From Streptomyces sp. ISL-10 (lineage in GTDB: Bacteria; Actinomycetota; Actinomycetes; Streptomycetales; Streptomycetaceae): a stretch of 64,000 nt of DNA. The position numbers and the translations under genes were made by a program. This document shows positions 35,972 to 44,854 of the stretch, piece after piece. Below the pieces are notes generated by a model. It did not search any database. It worked only from the letters and a program-made list of their open reading frames with translations, and was not told the origin of the DNA. The stretch's first letter is position 1. Each line of letters opens with the position of its first letter. The stretch lies in the NCBI RefSeq assembly GCF_018614575.1, contig NZ_JAGGOJ010000010.1, forward strand, positions 372,001 to 436,000, read 5' to 3'.

Positions 35972-36074
35972 TCCGAGCAGCCCCCGCCCGAGGCGGCCGG
36001 CCGACAGGAGCACCGACGCCCAAAGGGCGGACGCCCAGCACTCGTGGCGGTGCCTCGGGGGCCCGCCGGGGTGT

Positions 36075-36105
36075 GGCCGAGGGCCGGGGTGGCCGGCCCT
36101 CGGCC
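36075..36105. terminator. Bidirectional terminator-like hairpin
   Basis: GGCCGAGGGCCGG and CCGGCCCTCGGCC form a perfect 13-bp stem around GGTGG. It lies between the ends of two convergent genes, so it could stop transcription from both sides. No T-run follows on either strand. Confidence 0.55.
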
Positions 36106-36237
36106 CGATGGGGCCCATGCCGCGGCGCGTCGCCCTCGCCCCCTCCGCCGGCCACCGGGCCCGCCGGCCAAGGGCGGCCGGTGACGGCCCCTGGGCGACG
36201 GCCCCCGGCCACCACGCGAACGCGACCCCCGCCCCCC

Positions 36238-39200
36238 TTACGCCGCGTCCCTGTGGCGGGACTCCGATGGGGTCGTCACCGCGATCGACAGCGAGCGCGT
36301 CGTGCCGTTCACCGTCACCGCCAGTGTGAAGCTGCCCGGGCGCAGGCCCGTGATCCGGCCGGTCGACGGGTCGAGCGACGCCGCGTGCCAGGGGCCCGCG
36401 TCGTGCGCGCTGCCGATGTGGAGGTTCGGCGAGCCCGACCAGTCCACGCTCACCGGCCATGCCGCCGGCACGCGGCGCGAACCCTGCAGGACCGTCGCCC
36501 GCGCCTCGCCCGTTTCCCCGGGCTGCAACACGGTGGGCGCGTCCAGTTGCACCGCGTCGGTGTGAGCCCGGGTCTGGACCGAGACCCAGTCGGGGCGCGG
36601 GCCCCACGGGGCCCGGCGGCCCGCCGCCTGGTCGGCGGGGGAGATCTCGTCGACGCCGACCAGGGACCAGCCGGTGAAACCGCCCTCGCCCGCCGGGCCG
36701 GCCGGCGCCTTCCCGGAGTTGCCGTTGACGAGATAGGGGACGCCGTCCACGTGCGCGGCGTGGAAGACCCCGACGTGGCTGCCGATCAGCCCGGCGCCCT
36801 TGCCCGTCGTACGCCGGAACGCGGCGAGCCAGTCCTCGACCAGCGCGGCCTCCTTGCGGTCGCCGAGCTGGCTGCCCTTCTGAACGGTCGGGTCCCTCGG
36901 CGGCACATGCTCGATGACCATCACGGAGTCCACGGCCGGGTCGTCGGCGGCGGCGTCGAGCCGGGCGCGTAGCGCCTTGATCTGGGGGAGGCCACCGCCG
37001 CGCAGGGTCAGACTGGAGGTGTCGAGCGTGACGAAGCGCGTGCCGCGGTGGTCGAACGCCCGGTGCGCGGGACCGAATTCGGCCACGAAGTTGTCGATCC
37101 TCCCGCCCATCACCTCGTGGTTGCCCGGCACGTAGTACCAGGGCAGTGCGTCCCCGAGCTCCTCGGTCAGCACCCGCCGGGCGAAGGCCAGGTCGGCCGG
37201 GGAGCCCTCGTCCACGAGGTCGCCGTTGACGACCAGGAAGTCGGGGCGCGCGGCCCTGATCTCCCTGAGGGTCCTGCGCGCCTGCGCCACGATGGGACTG
37301 TCGGGAGCGCGGGCGACGAACTGCGCGTCCGACATCACTGCGAAGCGCCAGTCGCGTGCGCCGGTCACGGCGGCGGAGTCGACGAGCGGGTCGGCGACGC
37401 GCGGCGGATCGGGCAGGTCGACGGACGGCGGTATCCGGGCGTCGAGTCCGTCGATGACGATCCGTCCGGTGTACTGCCGGTTCGCCGCCGTCTCGGCGAG
37501 ATAGAAGCGGTACACGGACAGCGGTGTGGCCGCGCCCGGTGGCAGAGCGAAGGTGACCTGCTGCCAGCCGGTCCAGGTGACGTAGGGCCCGCGCAACAAG
37601 TGGTCCGATCCGGCGGCGTCCTTGAGGTGCAGGGTGGGCCATGCGCCGTTGCCGTCGCCCTTGATCCAGAGCGTGAAGGCCTGCGGCTGTCCGGGGACGG
37701 CGATCGGCTGCGGCGGGGTGGCGTAGGCGGCACGGGTCGCGGTCGACCGGGTGAAGTCGTAGCTGATCTCCAGCCCGGTCCCGGTGTGCCCGTCGGGTGT
37801 CGGGGCGAGCGAACCCCCCGCGCGGGCGTGGCTGAACTTCCACTGCGCGGCGTCGTCGAAGGCGCTGACCGCCTGCTGGGCGAGGCCCACACTCACCGCC
37901 AGCACGGTGGTCACGCCGCCGACGGTCGCGGTGATCCGCCCGGCGGTGTCGCCGCCGGCCCGGGAGCTGACGGTGAAGGAGCCGTCGGCGCCGGCGCGGA
38001 CGGTGAACCGTTCCTCGTCGTAGTCGAGTCGCACGTCGTCCGGTTCGACGGGAGCGGTGTTGCCCTGTGCGTCGTAGCCCACGATGCCGAAGCTGCCGGT
38101 GGCGGAGCTGTCGGCGAGTCCGACCCGCCGGACGGTCGGCTCGATCCGGGCCAGGTCGTCGAGCACCGTCAGGCGGATGCTGCCGTGGATTCCGGCGCGT
38201 TCGGCACGGATCTCCGTGGTGCCGCTGTCGCGTGCGTGGAAGACGCCGTCGGCGTGGACGCGGCCGACGGACGTCCTGCGGGAGAGCCAGTGCGGGCCGC
38301 CCGCGGCCGGTCCGTATGTCTCGTCGTACCCGGCGGCGGTCAGTCGGCGGGTCAGGCCGGGGAACACCCGCTCGGGGTGACCGCCCTTGACGGGGTCGGC
38401 GGTGGGGGCGCCGGCCACGGGCATCGCGGTCTCGACCCAGTAGCCGCGCAGCCGGCCACTGCCGTCGGGGGCGGTGAGGGCGAGTCCGTTGGGGACGTCG
38501 CGTTCGCTGCCGTCCGAGGGGCTGTTCTCCACCTGGAGGGTGTCGCTGCCGGGTTCCCGGGCGACGAGGGTGGAGGAGCCGCCGCCGTCGAGGTTGAGGG
38601 CGTTGTGCGCGCCGGCCTTCTGCATCATCAGCCCGAGTTCGGTGAGGGTGACGCCGCCGCTGTCGGCCTGCCGCCCGTCGACGGTGATGATGTGCATCTC
38701 CCGGCCGTCCTCGGAGAAGCCGACGGCGGTGCGGGGCGCGGTGGCGTTGTTGCCCGTGCCGTCGTGGTTCTGCGGTACGCCGTCGACGACGAGCAGTTCG
38801 CGTCCGCCGACGGCGGTGCGGGGCACCGGCCCGCTGTCGGTGCGGGCCCGGTAGGCGACGGACACCGGGTCGCCGGGCCGCAGGGCCGAGAGCGCGGCGG
38901 CGCCGGCCTCACGGCCGACGAGGACGGTGGTGTCGTCGCCGATGGAGCCGGTGCCGGGCCGGTCGTGGACGGCGACGACCCTGCCGTCGCGTACGACGGC
39001 TTCGGCGACGGGGGTCGCGTTGTCGACGGTGAGCGCCCGGTCGGCCTCGCCCCAGGCCGCGGTGTACGCGCCGATGCCGCCGGCGGGCACGTTGGCGGCG
39101 TTGTAGGCGCCGAGCGGGTACGTACCGCCGGGCACGGTCAGGGTGCCGTCGAAGTAGAGCTGGAGGACCCGTCCCGCGCTGCCGGGGCCGATGCCGGCGG

Positions 39201-39729
39201 CCCGGTGGGCGCCCGGCGCGGGTGAATGGGTGAGCCTGCCGTCGCGGATGCCGGCCCCTTGGGGGGCGCCGGTCTGGTTGATGTCGAAGAAGTCGGCGTT
39301 GATGGCGGCGACGGTACGCCTGCCCTCGCCGGGGTCGTGCCGTGCGGCGAGATCGGAGACGCTGTGGCGGTCGGCGACCTTGCCGGAGGAGAGGTAGTCG
39401 GCCTGGATGCCGCCGCCGAGGTCTACGGAGAGTTCGTCGACGCGGAGCCATTTCGTGGCCTCCAGCCGGTCGTACGAGGTGAGTTGGACGCCGGGTGCCA
39501 CGGGGCGCCGGCTGCGGGCGGTCTCGATGCCGTCCTCGTCGATGACCGCGGTCTGTGCTCCGCCGGGGTCGCGGGCGGGCGGCGGCGCGATGGGCCGCAG
39601 TGTCTCGGCGGTCTGGCGGGGTGGCGGGTCGGGTGTGGAGTCGGCGGTGGCGGGGACGGTCGCCCCGACCACCAGTGCGGACAGCGTCGCGAGGAGCACG
39701 ACGGTGTGTCTTGCTCTGCCAAGGCCCAC
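36238..39729 (-). CDS. Secreted phosphodiester glycosidase / metallophosphoesterase fusion
   Basis: The 1163-aa product has a signal peptide (RHTVVLLATLSALVVGATV, cleaved near TADS). Residues about 60-430 are a phosphodiester glycosidase (NAGPA/DUF2233) domain: RTVAAINADFFDINQTG, GVTLTELGLMMQKAGAHNAL and NLDGGGSSTLVAR. Ig- and jelly-roll-like regions (about 440-790) follow. A calcineurin-type phosphoesterase (about 800-1060) has MSDAQF, VVNGDLVDEG, VPGNHEV and the final GSHVGVFH. A C-terminal Ig-like domain ends the protein. The pair of activities suggests removal of a sugar-phosphate from a wall polymer such as teichoic acid, outside the cell. GTG at 39729 with GGGAGAA upstream is the start. 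It stands alone. Confidence 0.88.
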   Translation of the reverse strand: MGLGRARHTVVLLATLSALVVGATVPATADSTPDPPPRQTAETLRPIAPPPARDPGGAQTAVIDEDGIETARSRRPVAPGVQLTSYDRLEATKWLRVDELSVDLGGGIQADYLSSGKVADRHSVSDLAARHDPGEGRRTVAAINADFFDINQTGAPQGAGIRDGRLTHSPAPGAHRAAGIGPGSAGRVLQLYFDGTLTVPGGTYPLGAYNAANVPAGGIGAYTAAWGEADRALTVDNATPVAEAVVRDGRVVAVHDRPGTGSIGDDTTVLVGREAGAAALSALRPGDPVSVAYRARTDSGPVPRTAVGGRELLVVDGVPQNHDGTGNNATAPRTAVGFSEDGREMHIITVDGRQADSGGVTLTELGLMMQKAGAHNALNLDGGGSSTLVAREPGSDTLQVENSPSDGSERDVPNGLALTAPDGSGRLRGYWVETAMPVAGAPTADPVKGGHPERVFPGLTRRLTAAGYDETYGPAAGGPHWLSRRTSVGRVHADGVFHARDSGTTEIRAERAGIHGSIRLTVLDDLARIEPTVRRVGLADSSATGSFGIVGYDAQGNTAPVEPDDVRLDYDEERFTVRAGADGSFTVSSRAGGDTAGRITATVGGVTTVLAVSVGLAQQAVSAFDDAAQWKFSHARAGGSLAPTPDGHTGTGLEISYDFTRSTATRAAYATPPQPIAVPGQPQAFTLWIKGDGNGAWPTLHLKDAAGSDHLLRGPYVTWTGWQQVTFALPPGAATPLSVYRFYLAETAANRQYTGRIVIDGLDARIPPSVDLPDPPRVADPLVDSAAVTGARDWRFAVMSDAQFVARAPDSPIVAQARRTLREIRAARPDFLVVNGDLVDEGSPADLAFARRVLTEELGDALPWYYVPGNHEVMGGRIDNFVAEFGPAHRAFDHRGTRFVTLDTSSLTLRGGGLPQIKALRARLDAAADDPAVDSVMVIEHVPPRDPTVQKGSQLGDRKEAALVEDWLAAFRRTTGKGAGLIGSHVGVFHAAHVDGVPYLVNGNSGKAPAGPAGEGGFTGWSLVGVDEISPADQAAGRRAPWGPRPDWVSVQTRAHTDAVQLDAPTVLQPGETGEARATVLQGSRRVPAAWPVSVDWSGSPNLHIGSAHDAGPWHAASLDPSTGRITGLRPGSFTLAVTVNGTTRSLSIAVTTPSESRHRDAA

Positions 39730-40169
39730 AACTTCTCCCGGAGTCAGGCTGGTTGAGCTCGTAGAAAGCGCTGTCGGCGGACAGCATCGCGGCGCGGGGG
39801 CGCGCGCACCAGGGTGTGCGGGCAACACAAGGGAGAAAGGCGGCCTACGCGATCGTTGACGAGCCGGTGGCAAAGCGGTCGCTGAGCCCCGGCATCCGTG
39901 CCCGGCGGTGTACACCGATCGGCCGTCACCACGCGATGGTGCGCGAGGCGTTGTGCCGGTTGGGGCCGGGTATCCGGGGGCCGCCCGGGGGGTCCGGAGG
40001 GGCCGGACGGTTCCGCGTGGAGCATCTGCTGGTACGCGTCCACCCCGAGTCAGGATGAACGACGCCTGCTCACAGGCGGGTTCGCCGTGCTTGGGCGGGG
40101 AACGGGAGGAAGAGCCGCATGGTCGAGGGCGCGCGCCCGGACGGCACCTCGACAGCGACTCGGAGATCG
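39730..40169. other. Intergenic, no gene seen
   Basis: This 440-bp gap holds the promoter side of the fusion gene and the tail of the terminator at 40170. Frames in it look random. Confidence 0.4.
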
Positions 40170-40211
40170 AAAAAAAGGGGCTGCCCGGCCGTTGCCGGCC
40201 CGGGCAGCCCC
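40170..40211 (-). terminator. Rho-independent terminator after the LAETG gene
   Basis: On the minus strand, GGGGCTGCCCGG (40211-40200) pairs with CCGGGCAGCCCC (40188-40177), a 12-bp perfect stem, followed by seven T. It lies 14 bp beyond the LAETG stop codon. This is the strongest classic terminator in the window. Confidence 0.88.
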
Positions 40212-40225
40212 TCGGTCGCGGTGCG

Positions 40226-40825
40226 TCAGTCCTGCGTGCCGCGGCGCCTGCGCGCCGCCCAGGTGATACCGCCGCCGGCCGCGATGACCACGGCAGCCGC
40301 ACCCGCGATGAGCGGGGTCGAGCTGGACGAGCCGGTCTCGGCCAGGCCCGGCGCGGAGGTGCTCGGCGCGGGGGTGGCGGGCGCGGAGGTGCTCGGCGTC
40401 TCGCTGGGCGTGGGCGACGAGGTACTGGGCGTGGGCGTGGGCGTCGGGGTGGGCGTCGGGGACTCCCCCTCGCACACAGGCGCCGTCTTGGTCTCGTCCC
40501 GCCCGAACTGGTCTCCGTCGCTCGCGGTGATGACGAGACGGACCGAGATCTCCTTGTCGTGCTCCGGGAGCTTCAGCGTCCGGCTGAAGTCGTTGGTGAA
40601 CGTCTCGGTCGGCAGCAGGTCCTTGCCGTCGGCCGTGACGGTCACGGTGTTCCGGGCGTTGTGGCCGTAGTTGGTCAGTACGAGGCTGACCTCGTCACAG
40701 GTCACCGTCCACGTGGGGGTGTGGGCGACGGCGGGTGCGGCGGAAAGTCCGACCCCGAGCGCACCGACCGCGGCGGCGGCTATGAGAGCCCCGGAACGCC
40801 ACCGCGTTCTGTTGATTTCTGTCAC
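40226..40825 (-). CDS. LAETG-anchored cell-wall surface protein
   Basis: This 199-aa protein has an N-terminal signal peptide (SGALIAAAAVGALGVGLSA, cleaved near VAH). A beta-sandwich domain of about 90 residues follows: TPTWTVTCDEVSLVLTNYG to RLVITASDGDQF, with two cysteines that may form a disulfide. Next is a Pro/Thr/Ser stalk of about 45 residues with PTPTPTP repeats, then LAETG, a hydrophobic helix (PLIAGAAAVVIAAGGGI) and an Arg-rich tail. LAxTG is the motif of class E sortases, common in streptomycetes, so the protein should be linked covalently to peptidoglycan. GGAGG five bases before the GTG marks the start. Monocistronic, with a strong terminator behind it. Confidence 0.87.
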   Translation of the reverse strand: MTEINRTRWRSGALIAAAAVGALGVGLSAAPAVAHTPTWTVTCDEVSLVLTNYGHNARNTVTVTADGKDLLPTETFTNDFSRTLKLPEHDKEISVRLVITASDGDQFGRDETKTAPVCEGESPTPTPTPTPTPSTSSPTPSETPSTSAPATPAPSTSAPGLAETGSSSSTPLIAGAAAVVIAAGGGITWAARRRRGTQD

Positions 40826-40939
40826 TGGTTCCTCCATGTATGACACGCCACCACTGCTGGCGTGCGCGCACAGTACCGCCATGGAGTGACGAAGCCGTAC
40901 CCGCCTCGGAGCCTCGCGGGTACGGCGGCTGAATTCGCG

Positions 40940-41470
40940 TCAGTGCTCCGGACGTCTCTCCGGACCCTCCGTCGGGAGTTCTTTCGCGCGTTCCTTCGCA
41001 CGGGTCCAGACGGGCAGGACGAACCAGCACAGGACGAACCACGCCACCATCCCGCCGACGAGCCAGGCGGCATGCGCGTCGTCGACCACGACGCGCAGGA
41101 TGAGCAGCAGCGCCGATCCCATCGTGCACAGCAGGAGCACCAGTCCCAGCATGGTCAGCCGGGACGCCCACGCGACCGTCTGCGGCTTGAGGCGTCTGCC
41201 GGTCAGCATCCGGTGGAAGGAGACCGGGCCGACGAGGACGCCGGTGGTCGCGGCGCCCAGCAGGACGGTCACGGTGTAGATGGTGCGGTCGGTGCCGGAG
41301 AGCTCCGTGAAGCGTGGCTGAAAGGCGACGGTCAGCAGGAAGCCGAAGAGGATCTGCACACCGGTCTGCGCGACGCGCAACTCCTGGAGCAGATCACCGA
41401 ATCGGCGGTCCGCCCGCTCCTCCTCCGTCTCGTCACGGCCACGCCGGCCGCTCGCCCTGACCTGTTCCAT
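40940..41470 (-). CDS. DUF6328 family membrane protein
   Basis: This 176-aa protein has a charged N-terminus (about 40 residues) leading into LLQELRVAQTGVQILFGFLL, the hallmark of DUF6328. Four membrane helices follow, including VTVLLGAATTGVLVGPVSFH and MLGLVLLLCTMGSALLLILRV, then WLVGGMVAWFVLCWFVLPVW and a hydrophilic tail. Its function is not known. The ATG was chosen because GGGAG lies ten bases upstream, and the longer frame adds only an Arg-rich stretch. It stands alone between the LAETG gene and the LigD-type polymerase. Confidence 0.85.
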   Translation of the reverse strand: MEQVRASGRRGRDETEEERADRRFGDLLQELRVAQTGVQILFGFLLTVAFQPRFTELSGTDRTIYTVTVLLGAATTGVLVGPVSFHRMLTGRRLKPQTVAWASRLTMLGLVLLLCTMGSALLLILRVVVDDAHAAWLVGGMVAWFVLCWFVLPVWTRAKERAKELPTEGPERRPEH

Positions 41471-41561
41471 CACAGGCTCCCTTCGCCTCGGGCGGCGTGC
41501 TCGCCGCACCGTGCGGGCACCTAGCCGAATCGAGGGTGCCCGACGGACCGCCCACGAACGC

Positions 41562-42467
41562 TCACCGACGCAGGCCCGCCAGTCGGCGACCGGCCGGGCC
41601 GATTGCCCTGCGGCTGCCGGCGACCTCCTTCCACGGCTCGGCGCGCGCCTGGTCGAGTGCGTCGGCGATAGTCCAGCGGCGTGCGGTCAGTCCGGGGTCG
41701 TCCAGTTGGTCCCAGCCGATCGGCGTGGCCACCGGAGCGCCGGGTTTCGCCCGCACCGAGTACGGGGCCACGGCGGTCTGCGCGTAACCGTTGCGCTGGA
41801 CGTCGAGGTAGAGGCGGTCCCCGCGTGCTTTCTTGCGCGCCGCGGTGGTGAGGCGGGCGGGGTCGCGGGCGGCGAGCGTCTCGGCCACGTCCTGGGCGAA
41901 GGCCCGGGTCTCGTCGAAGCCGGTGGTGGCGGCGAGCGGCACGATGACGTGCAGTCCGCGGGACCCGGTGGTCATCAGCCCCGAGGGCAGCCGCAGCTCG
42001 TCGAGGAGTTCGCGGAGCTGGTGGGCGGCCCGGCTTACGGCCGTGAAGTCGTCGCCGGGCGGGTCGAGGTCGAAGACGAGCCGGTCGGGACGGTCGGGCG
42101 CCCTCACCCGGGACTGCCATCGGTGGAAGGTGACGCACGCCTGGTCGACGAGGTACATGAGGGTGGCGGCACCGTCGCACACGGTGTGCACGACGGTGCC
42201 GCCTTCCTTGCCGACCTCCGCCCTGCCGATCCAGTCCGGGTAGTGGCTCGGTGTGTGTTTCTGCATGAAGCGCGGTTGGCCGGTGCCGTCCGGGTACCGC
42301 TCCAGCATCAGCGGTCTGCCGCGCAGTTCGGGGAGCATGTACGGCGCGATCCGGCGGTAGTAGGCGGCGAGGTCCGCCTTGCTGATCCCGTCGTCGGGGA
42401 ACAGCAGCTTGTCGGGACGTTTGATCTCGACGCTGCGCCCGCCCGCCGCCACACGATGGGGACTCAT
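41562..42467 (-). CDS. LigD-type DNA polymerase/primase domain protein
   Basis: This 301-aa stand-alone polymerase domain of LigD belongs to the archaeo-eukaryotic primase superfamily. VEIKRPDKLLFPDDGISKAD opens it. FDLDPPGDDF holds the two metal-binding aspartates (about residue 130), GSRGLHVIVPL the histidine strand, and LYLDVQRNGYAQT the third acidic residue. Such enzymes fill gaps during non-homologous end joining, working with Ku. The ATG overlaps the TGA of the transketolase gene (ATGA), so it is translated with it. No Ku or ligase gene is in the window; streptomycetes often keep extra LigD-Pol genes away from Ku. A role in repair under stress or dormancy is inferred. Confidence 0.9.
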   Translation of the reverse strand: MSPHRVAAGGRSVEIKRPDKLLFPDDGISKADLAAYYRRIAPYMLPELRGRPLMLERYPDGTGQPRFMQKHTPSHYPDWIGRAEVGKEGGTVVHTVCDGAATLMYLVDQACVTFHRWQSRVRAPDRPDRLVFDLDPPGDDFTAVSRAAHQLRELLDELRLPSGLMTTGSRGLHVIVPLAATTGFDETRAFAQDVAETLAARDPARLTTAARKKARGDRLYLDVQRNGYAQTAVAPYSVRAKPGAPVATPIGWDQLDDPGLTARRWTIADALDQARAEPWKEVAGSRRAIGPAGRRLAGLRR

Positions 42468-44323
42468 GGGCTCACCATCGCCTCCGCGACGAGCAGCCGT
42501 ACGGCGGCGGCGATCGACTCGGCGTCGATGCCCGCCGCGTGCAACTGCTCCGCGGCCGTCGCCGAGGCGGGAACACCGCGTACTCCCAGGCGTACGAGCC
42601 GGGGCACGGGGCGTCCGTCGGCGAACACCTCGGCGACCGCGTCGCCGAGGCCCCCTTCGAGGTGATGGTCCTCGACGGTGATCAGACAGCCCGTGTCGTC
42701 CGCGGCGTTCTGCAGGGTCGCGGTGTCGATGGGTTTGACGCAGTACGCGTCCACGACCCGGACCGGGATGCCCTCCCGTTCGAGCGCGCGGGCTGCCGCG
42801 AGCGCCTCGTGCACGGTGACGCCGGCGGCGACGACGCAGGCGCGGTCCCGGCCGGAGGAGCGCAGCACCTTGGATCCGCCGACGGGGAAGTCCTCGTCGC
42901 GGCCGTAGAGCACGGGCATGTCGGAGCGGCTGGTGCGCAGGTAGCTGACGTTCGGCAGGTCGGCCATGGCCGCGACGAGCCGGGCGGTCTGCGCTGCGTC
43001 GCAGGGGTACAGCACGGTGCTGCCGGGCACCGCGCGGAACATCGCCAGGTCCTCGAGGCCCATCTGCGACGGCCCGTCCTCCCCGATGGCGACGCCGGCG
43101 TGCGAGCCGACGAGGTTGATCGAGGAGCGGCTGACGGCGGCCATGCGGATGAAGTCGTGCGCGCGGGTGAGGAAGGCGGCGAAGGTGGCGGCGAAGGGGA
43201 CGTAGCCGCGTGCGGACATGCCGACGGCGGCGGCGACGAGCTGCTGTTCGGCGATGTAGCACTGGAAATAGCGCCCCGGGTGCTCCTTGGCGAACAGTTC
43301 GGTGCGGGTGGAGTCGCCGACCTCCGCGTCGAGGGCGACGACGTCGGTGCGCGCGGAGCCGAGGGCGGCGAGCGCCTGCCCGTAGGCGGTGCGGGGTGCG
43401 ACCTCGTCACCGATCTCGTACACGGGAAGGGTCAGTCCGCCGCCGCGCCGGTGCAGTACGCGGACCTCGGGCGGGCGGGCCACCTCGATACGGGCGTCGC
43501 GGACGCCGCCGAGTTCCCTGATCGCCTCGTCCGCCTCGGGGAGCGGTTTGCCGTGCCTGCCCTCCTGGTCCTGTACGGCGGCCACGCCGTGTCCTTTGTG
43601 GGTCCGGGCGAGCACGGCGGTGGGCCGGCCGGTCGTGGCCTCCGCGTCGGCGAGTGCCGCGTCGATCGCCGTGATGTCGTGGCCGTCGATGCGCAGGGTG
43701 TGCCAGCCGAACGCCTCCAGCCGGCGTGCGTAGGCATCGAGGTCCCAGCCCAGCCGGGTGGGGCCGCGCTGCCCGAGGCGGTTGACGTCGACGACGAGGG
43801 TCAGGTTGTCGAGTCCTTCGTGCGCGGCGTGCTCGACGGCCTCCCATACGGAGCCTTCCGCCATCTCGCTGTCGCCGGAGAGTACCCAGACCCGGTACGG
43901 GATCTGGTCCAGCCTTTTGCCCGCGAGCGCCATGCCGACGCCGACCGGCAGTCCCTGTCCGAGGGATCCGGTGGCCACGTCGACCCAGGGAAGGCGTGGT
44001 GTCGGATGGCCTTCGAGGCGGCTGTCGCGCTTGCGGAACGTGAGCAGCTCGTCCTCGTCGATCGCCCCGGCAGCCAGGTAGAGGGCGTACAGCAGGGGTG
44101 AGGCGTGGCCCTTGGAGAGCACGAGGCGGTCGTTCCCGGGGTGCTCGGGCCGGGTGAAGTCGTAACGCAGATGGCGCGCGAGAAGGACGGCGGCGAGGTC
44201 GGCCGCGGACATCGAGGACGTGGGGTGCCCGGATCCCGCCGCGTCGGCCGCGCGTACCGCGTCGACGCGCAACTGCTGTCCGAGTTGGGCGAGTTGCTCG
44301 GCTTCGGTTGATGGGACTCGCAT
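42464..44323 (-). CDS. tkt: Transketolase
   Basis: This 619-aa transketolase is of the shorter type, as in animal and some actinobacterial enzymes. The thiamine-diphosphate site is GDSEMAEGSVWEAVEHAA then DNLTLVVDVN (about residues 150-180). AGSGHPTSSMSAADL opens the N-terminal domain. ALDAEVGDST and FQCYIAEQQLVAAAVGMSA belong to the pyrimidine domain with its catalytic glutamate (about 360), and GGSKVLR to DYHLEGGLGDAV-like sequence (DHHLEGGLGDAV) the C-terminal domain. It moves two-carbon units in the pentose phosphate pathway. AAGGAG stands before the ATG. Its coupling with a DNA-repair polymerase is unusual and may link sugar-phosphate supply with repair; it may also be chance. Confidence 0.92.
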   Translation of the reverse strand: MRVPSTEAEQLAQLGQQLRVDAVRAADAAGSGHPTSSMSAADLAAVLLARHLRYDFTRPEHPGNDRLVLSKGHASPLLYALYLAAGAIDEDELLTFRKRDSRLEGHPTPRLPWVDVATGSLGQGLPVGVGMALAGKRLDQIPYRVWVLSGDSEMAEGSVWEAVEHAAHEGLDNLTLVVDVNRLGQRGPTRLGWDLDAYARRLEAFGWHTLRIDGHDITAIDAALADAEATTGRPTAVLARTHKGHGVAAVQDQEGRHGKPLPEADEAIRELGGVRDARIEVARPPEVRVLHRRGGGLTLPVYEIGDEVAPRTAYGQALAALGSARTDVVALDAEVGDSTRTELFAKEHPGRYFQCYIAEQQLVAAAVGMSARGYVPFAATFAAFLTRAHDFIRMAAVSRSSINLVGSHAGVAIGEDGPSQMGLEDLAMFRAVPGSTVLYPCDAAQTARLVAAMADLPNVSYLRTSRSDMPVLYGRDEDFPVGGSKVLRSSGRDRACVVAAGVTVHEALAAARALEREGIPVRVVDAYCVKPIDTATLQNAADDTGCLITVEDHHLEGGLGDAVAEVFADGRPVPRLVRLGVRGVPASATAAEQLHAAGIDAESIAAAVRLLVAEAMVSP

Positions 44324-44449
44324 CTTCTCGCTCCTTGGAAGGGGACACCGCGCACGCGCAGGCGGAGCGCTGTGCGGGTGCCCGAGGGCCCGGCTCCCAA
44401 ACCGCCGGCCGGGGCTCGTCGCATGGCCGGCAGGGGCGAAAAGGGCAGG

Positions 44450-44677
44450 TCACTCGTAGGTTCGGTGGTTCGGCTTCTCGTCGACGACGGGTGTCGAGGG
44501 GGGTACGACGACGCGGCGGCGCTTGGCGATGGACGTGAACGTGGCGACGCCGATGAATCCGACGGCCATGAGAATCACCCCGATGACATCGAGGTTGGCG
44601 CTCTCCACCTCCCAGTCGGTGGCGAACGTGAGTATTGCTCCGGCGGCGATCAGGATGATGCACCCGCCCAGACCCAT
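44450..44677 (-). CDS. DUF6458 family small membrane protein
   Basis: This 75-aa protein has two membrane helices, GLGGCIILIAAGAILTFAT and IGVILMAVGFIGVATFTSIA, separated by a short acidic loop (DWEVESANLD). A basic tail ends RRRVVVPP and beyond. The ATG with GAGGTGA five bases ahead was preferred to a GTG three codons earlier, which would be too near its ribosome-binding site; family members also begin MGLGG. Function unknown. A SigB-type promoter-like sequence lies about 47 bp upstream, so the protein is probably made under osmotic or oxidative stress. Confidence 0.87.
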   Translation of the reverse strand: MGLGGCIILIAAGAILTFATDWEVESANLDVIGVILMAVGFIGVATFTSIAKRRRVVVPPSTPVVDEKPNHRTYE

Positions 44678-44723
44678 GCGACTCACCTCTTCATGTCGGT
44701 CTGCTCGGATCGTCCGTTTTCAG

Positions 44724-44748
44724 GTACCCGACTGCGGTAGGGACATGC
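44724..44748 (-). promoter_or_regulatory. SigB-type promoter before the DUF6458 gene
   Basis: On the minus strand GCAT (44748-44745), 15 nt, GGGTAC (44729-44724) fits GNNT-N14-16-GGGTAC, the consensus known for Streptomyces SigB. A start near 44718 would give a leader of about 40 nt. Confidence 0.45.
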
Positions 44749-44854
44749 CCGCGGATAGGGCACGCCGCGCAAAGGATCAAGAGCGGACCGGAGAGGGCAA
44801 GGTCACAGCCTTCTCCCCTGCTGCACCTTTGCGCCCCTGTCCTAACATCCGAGC

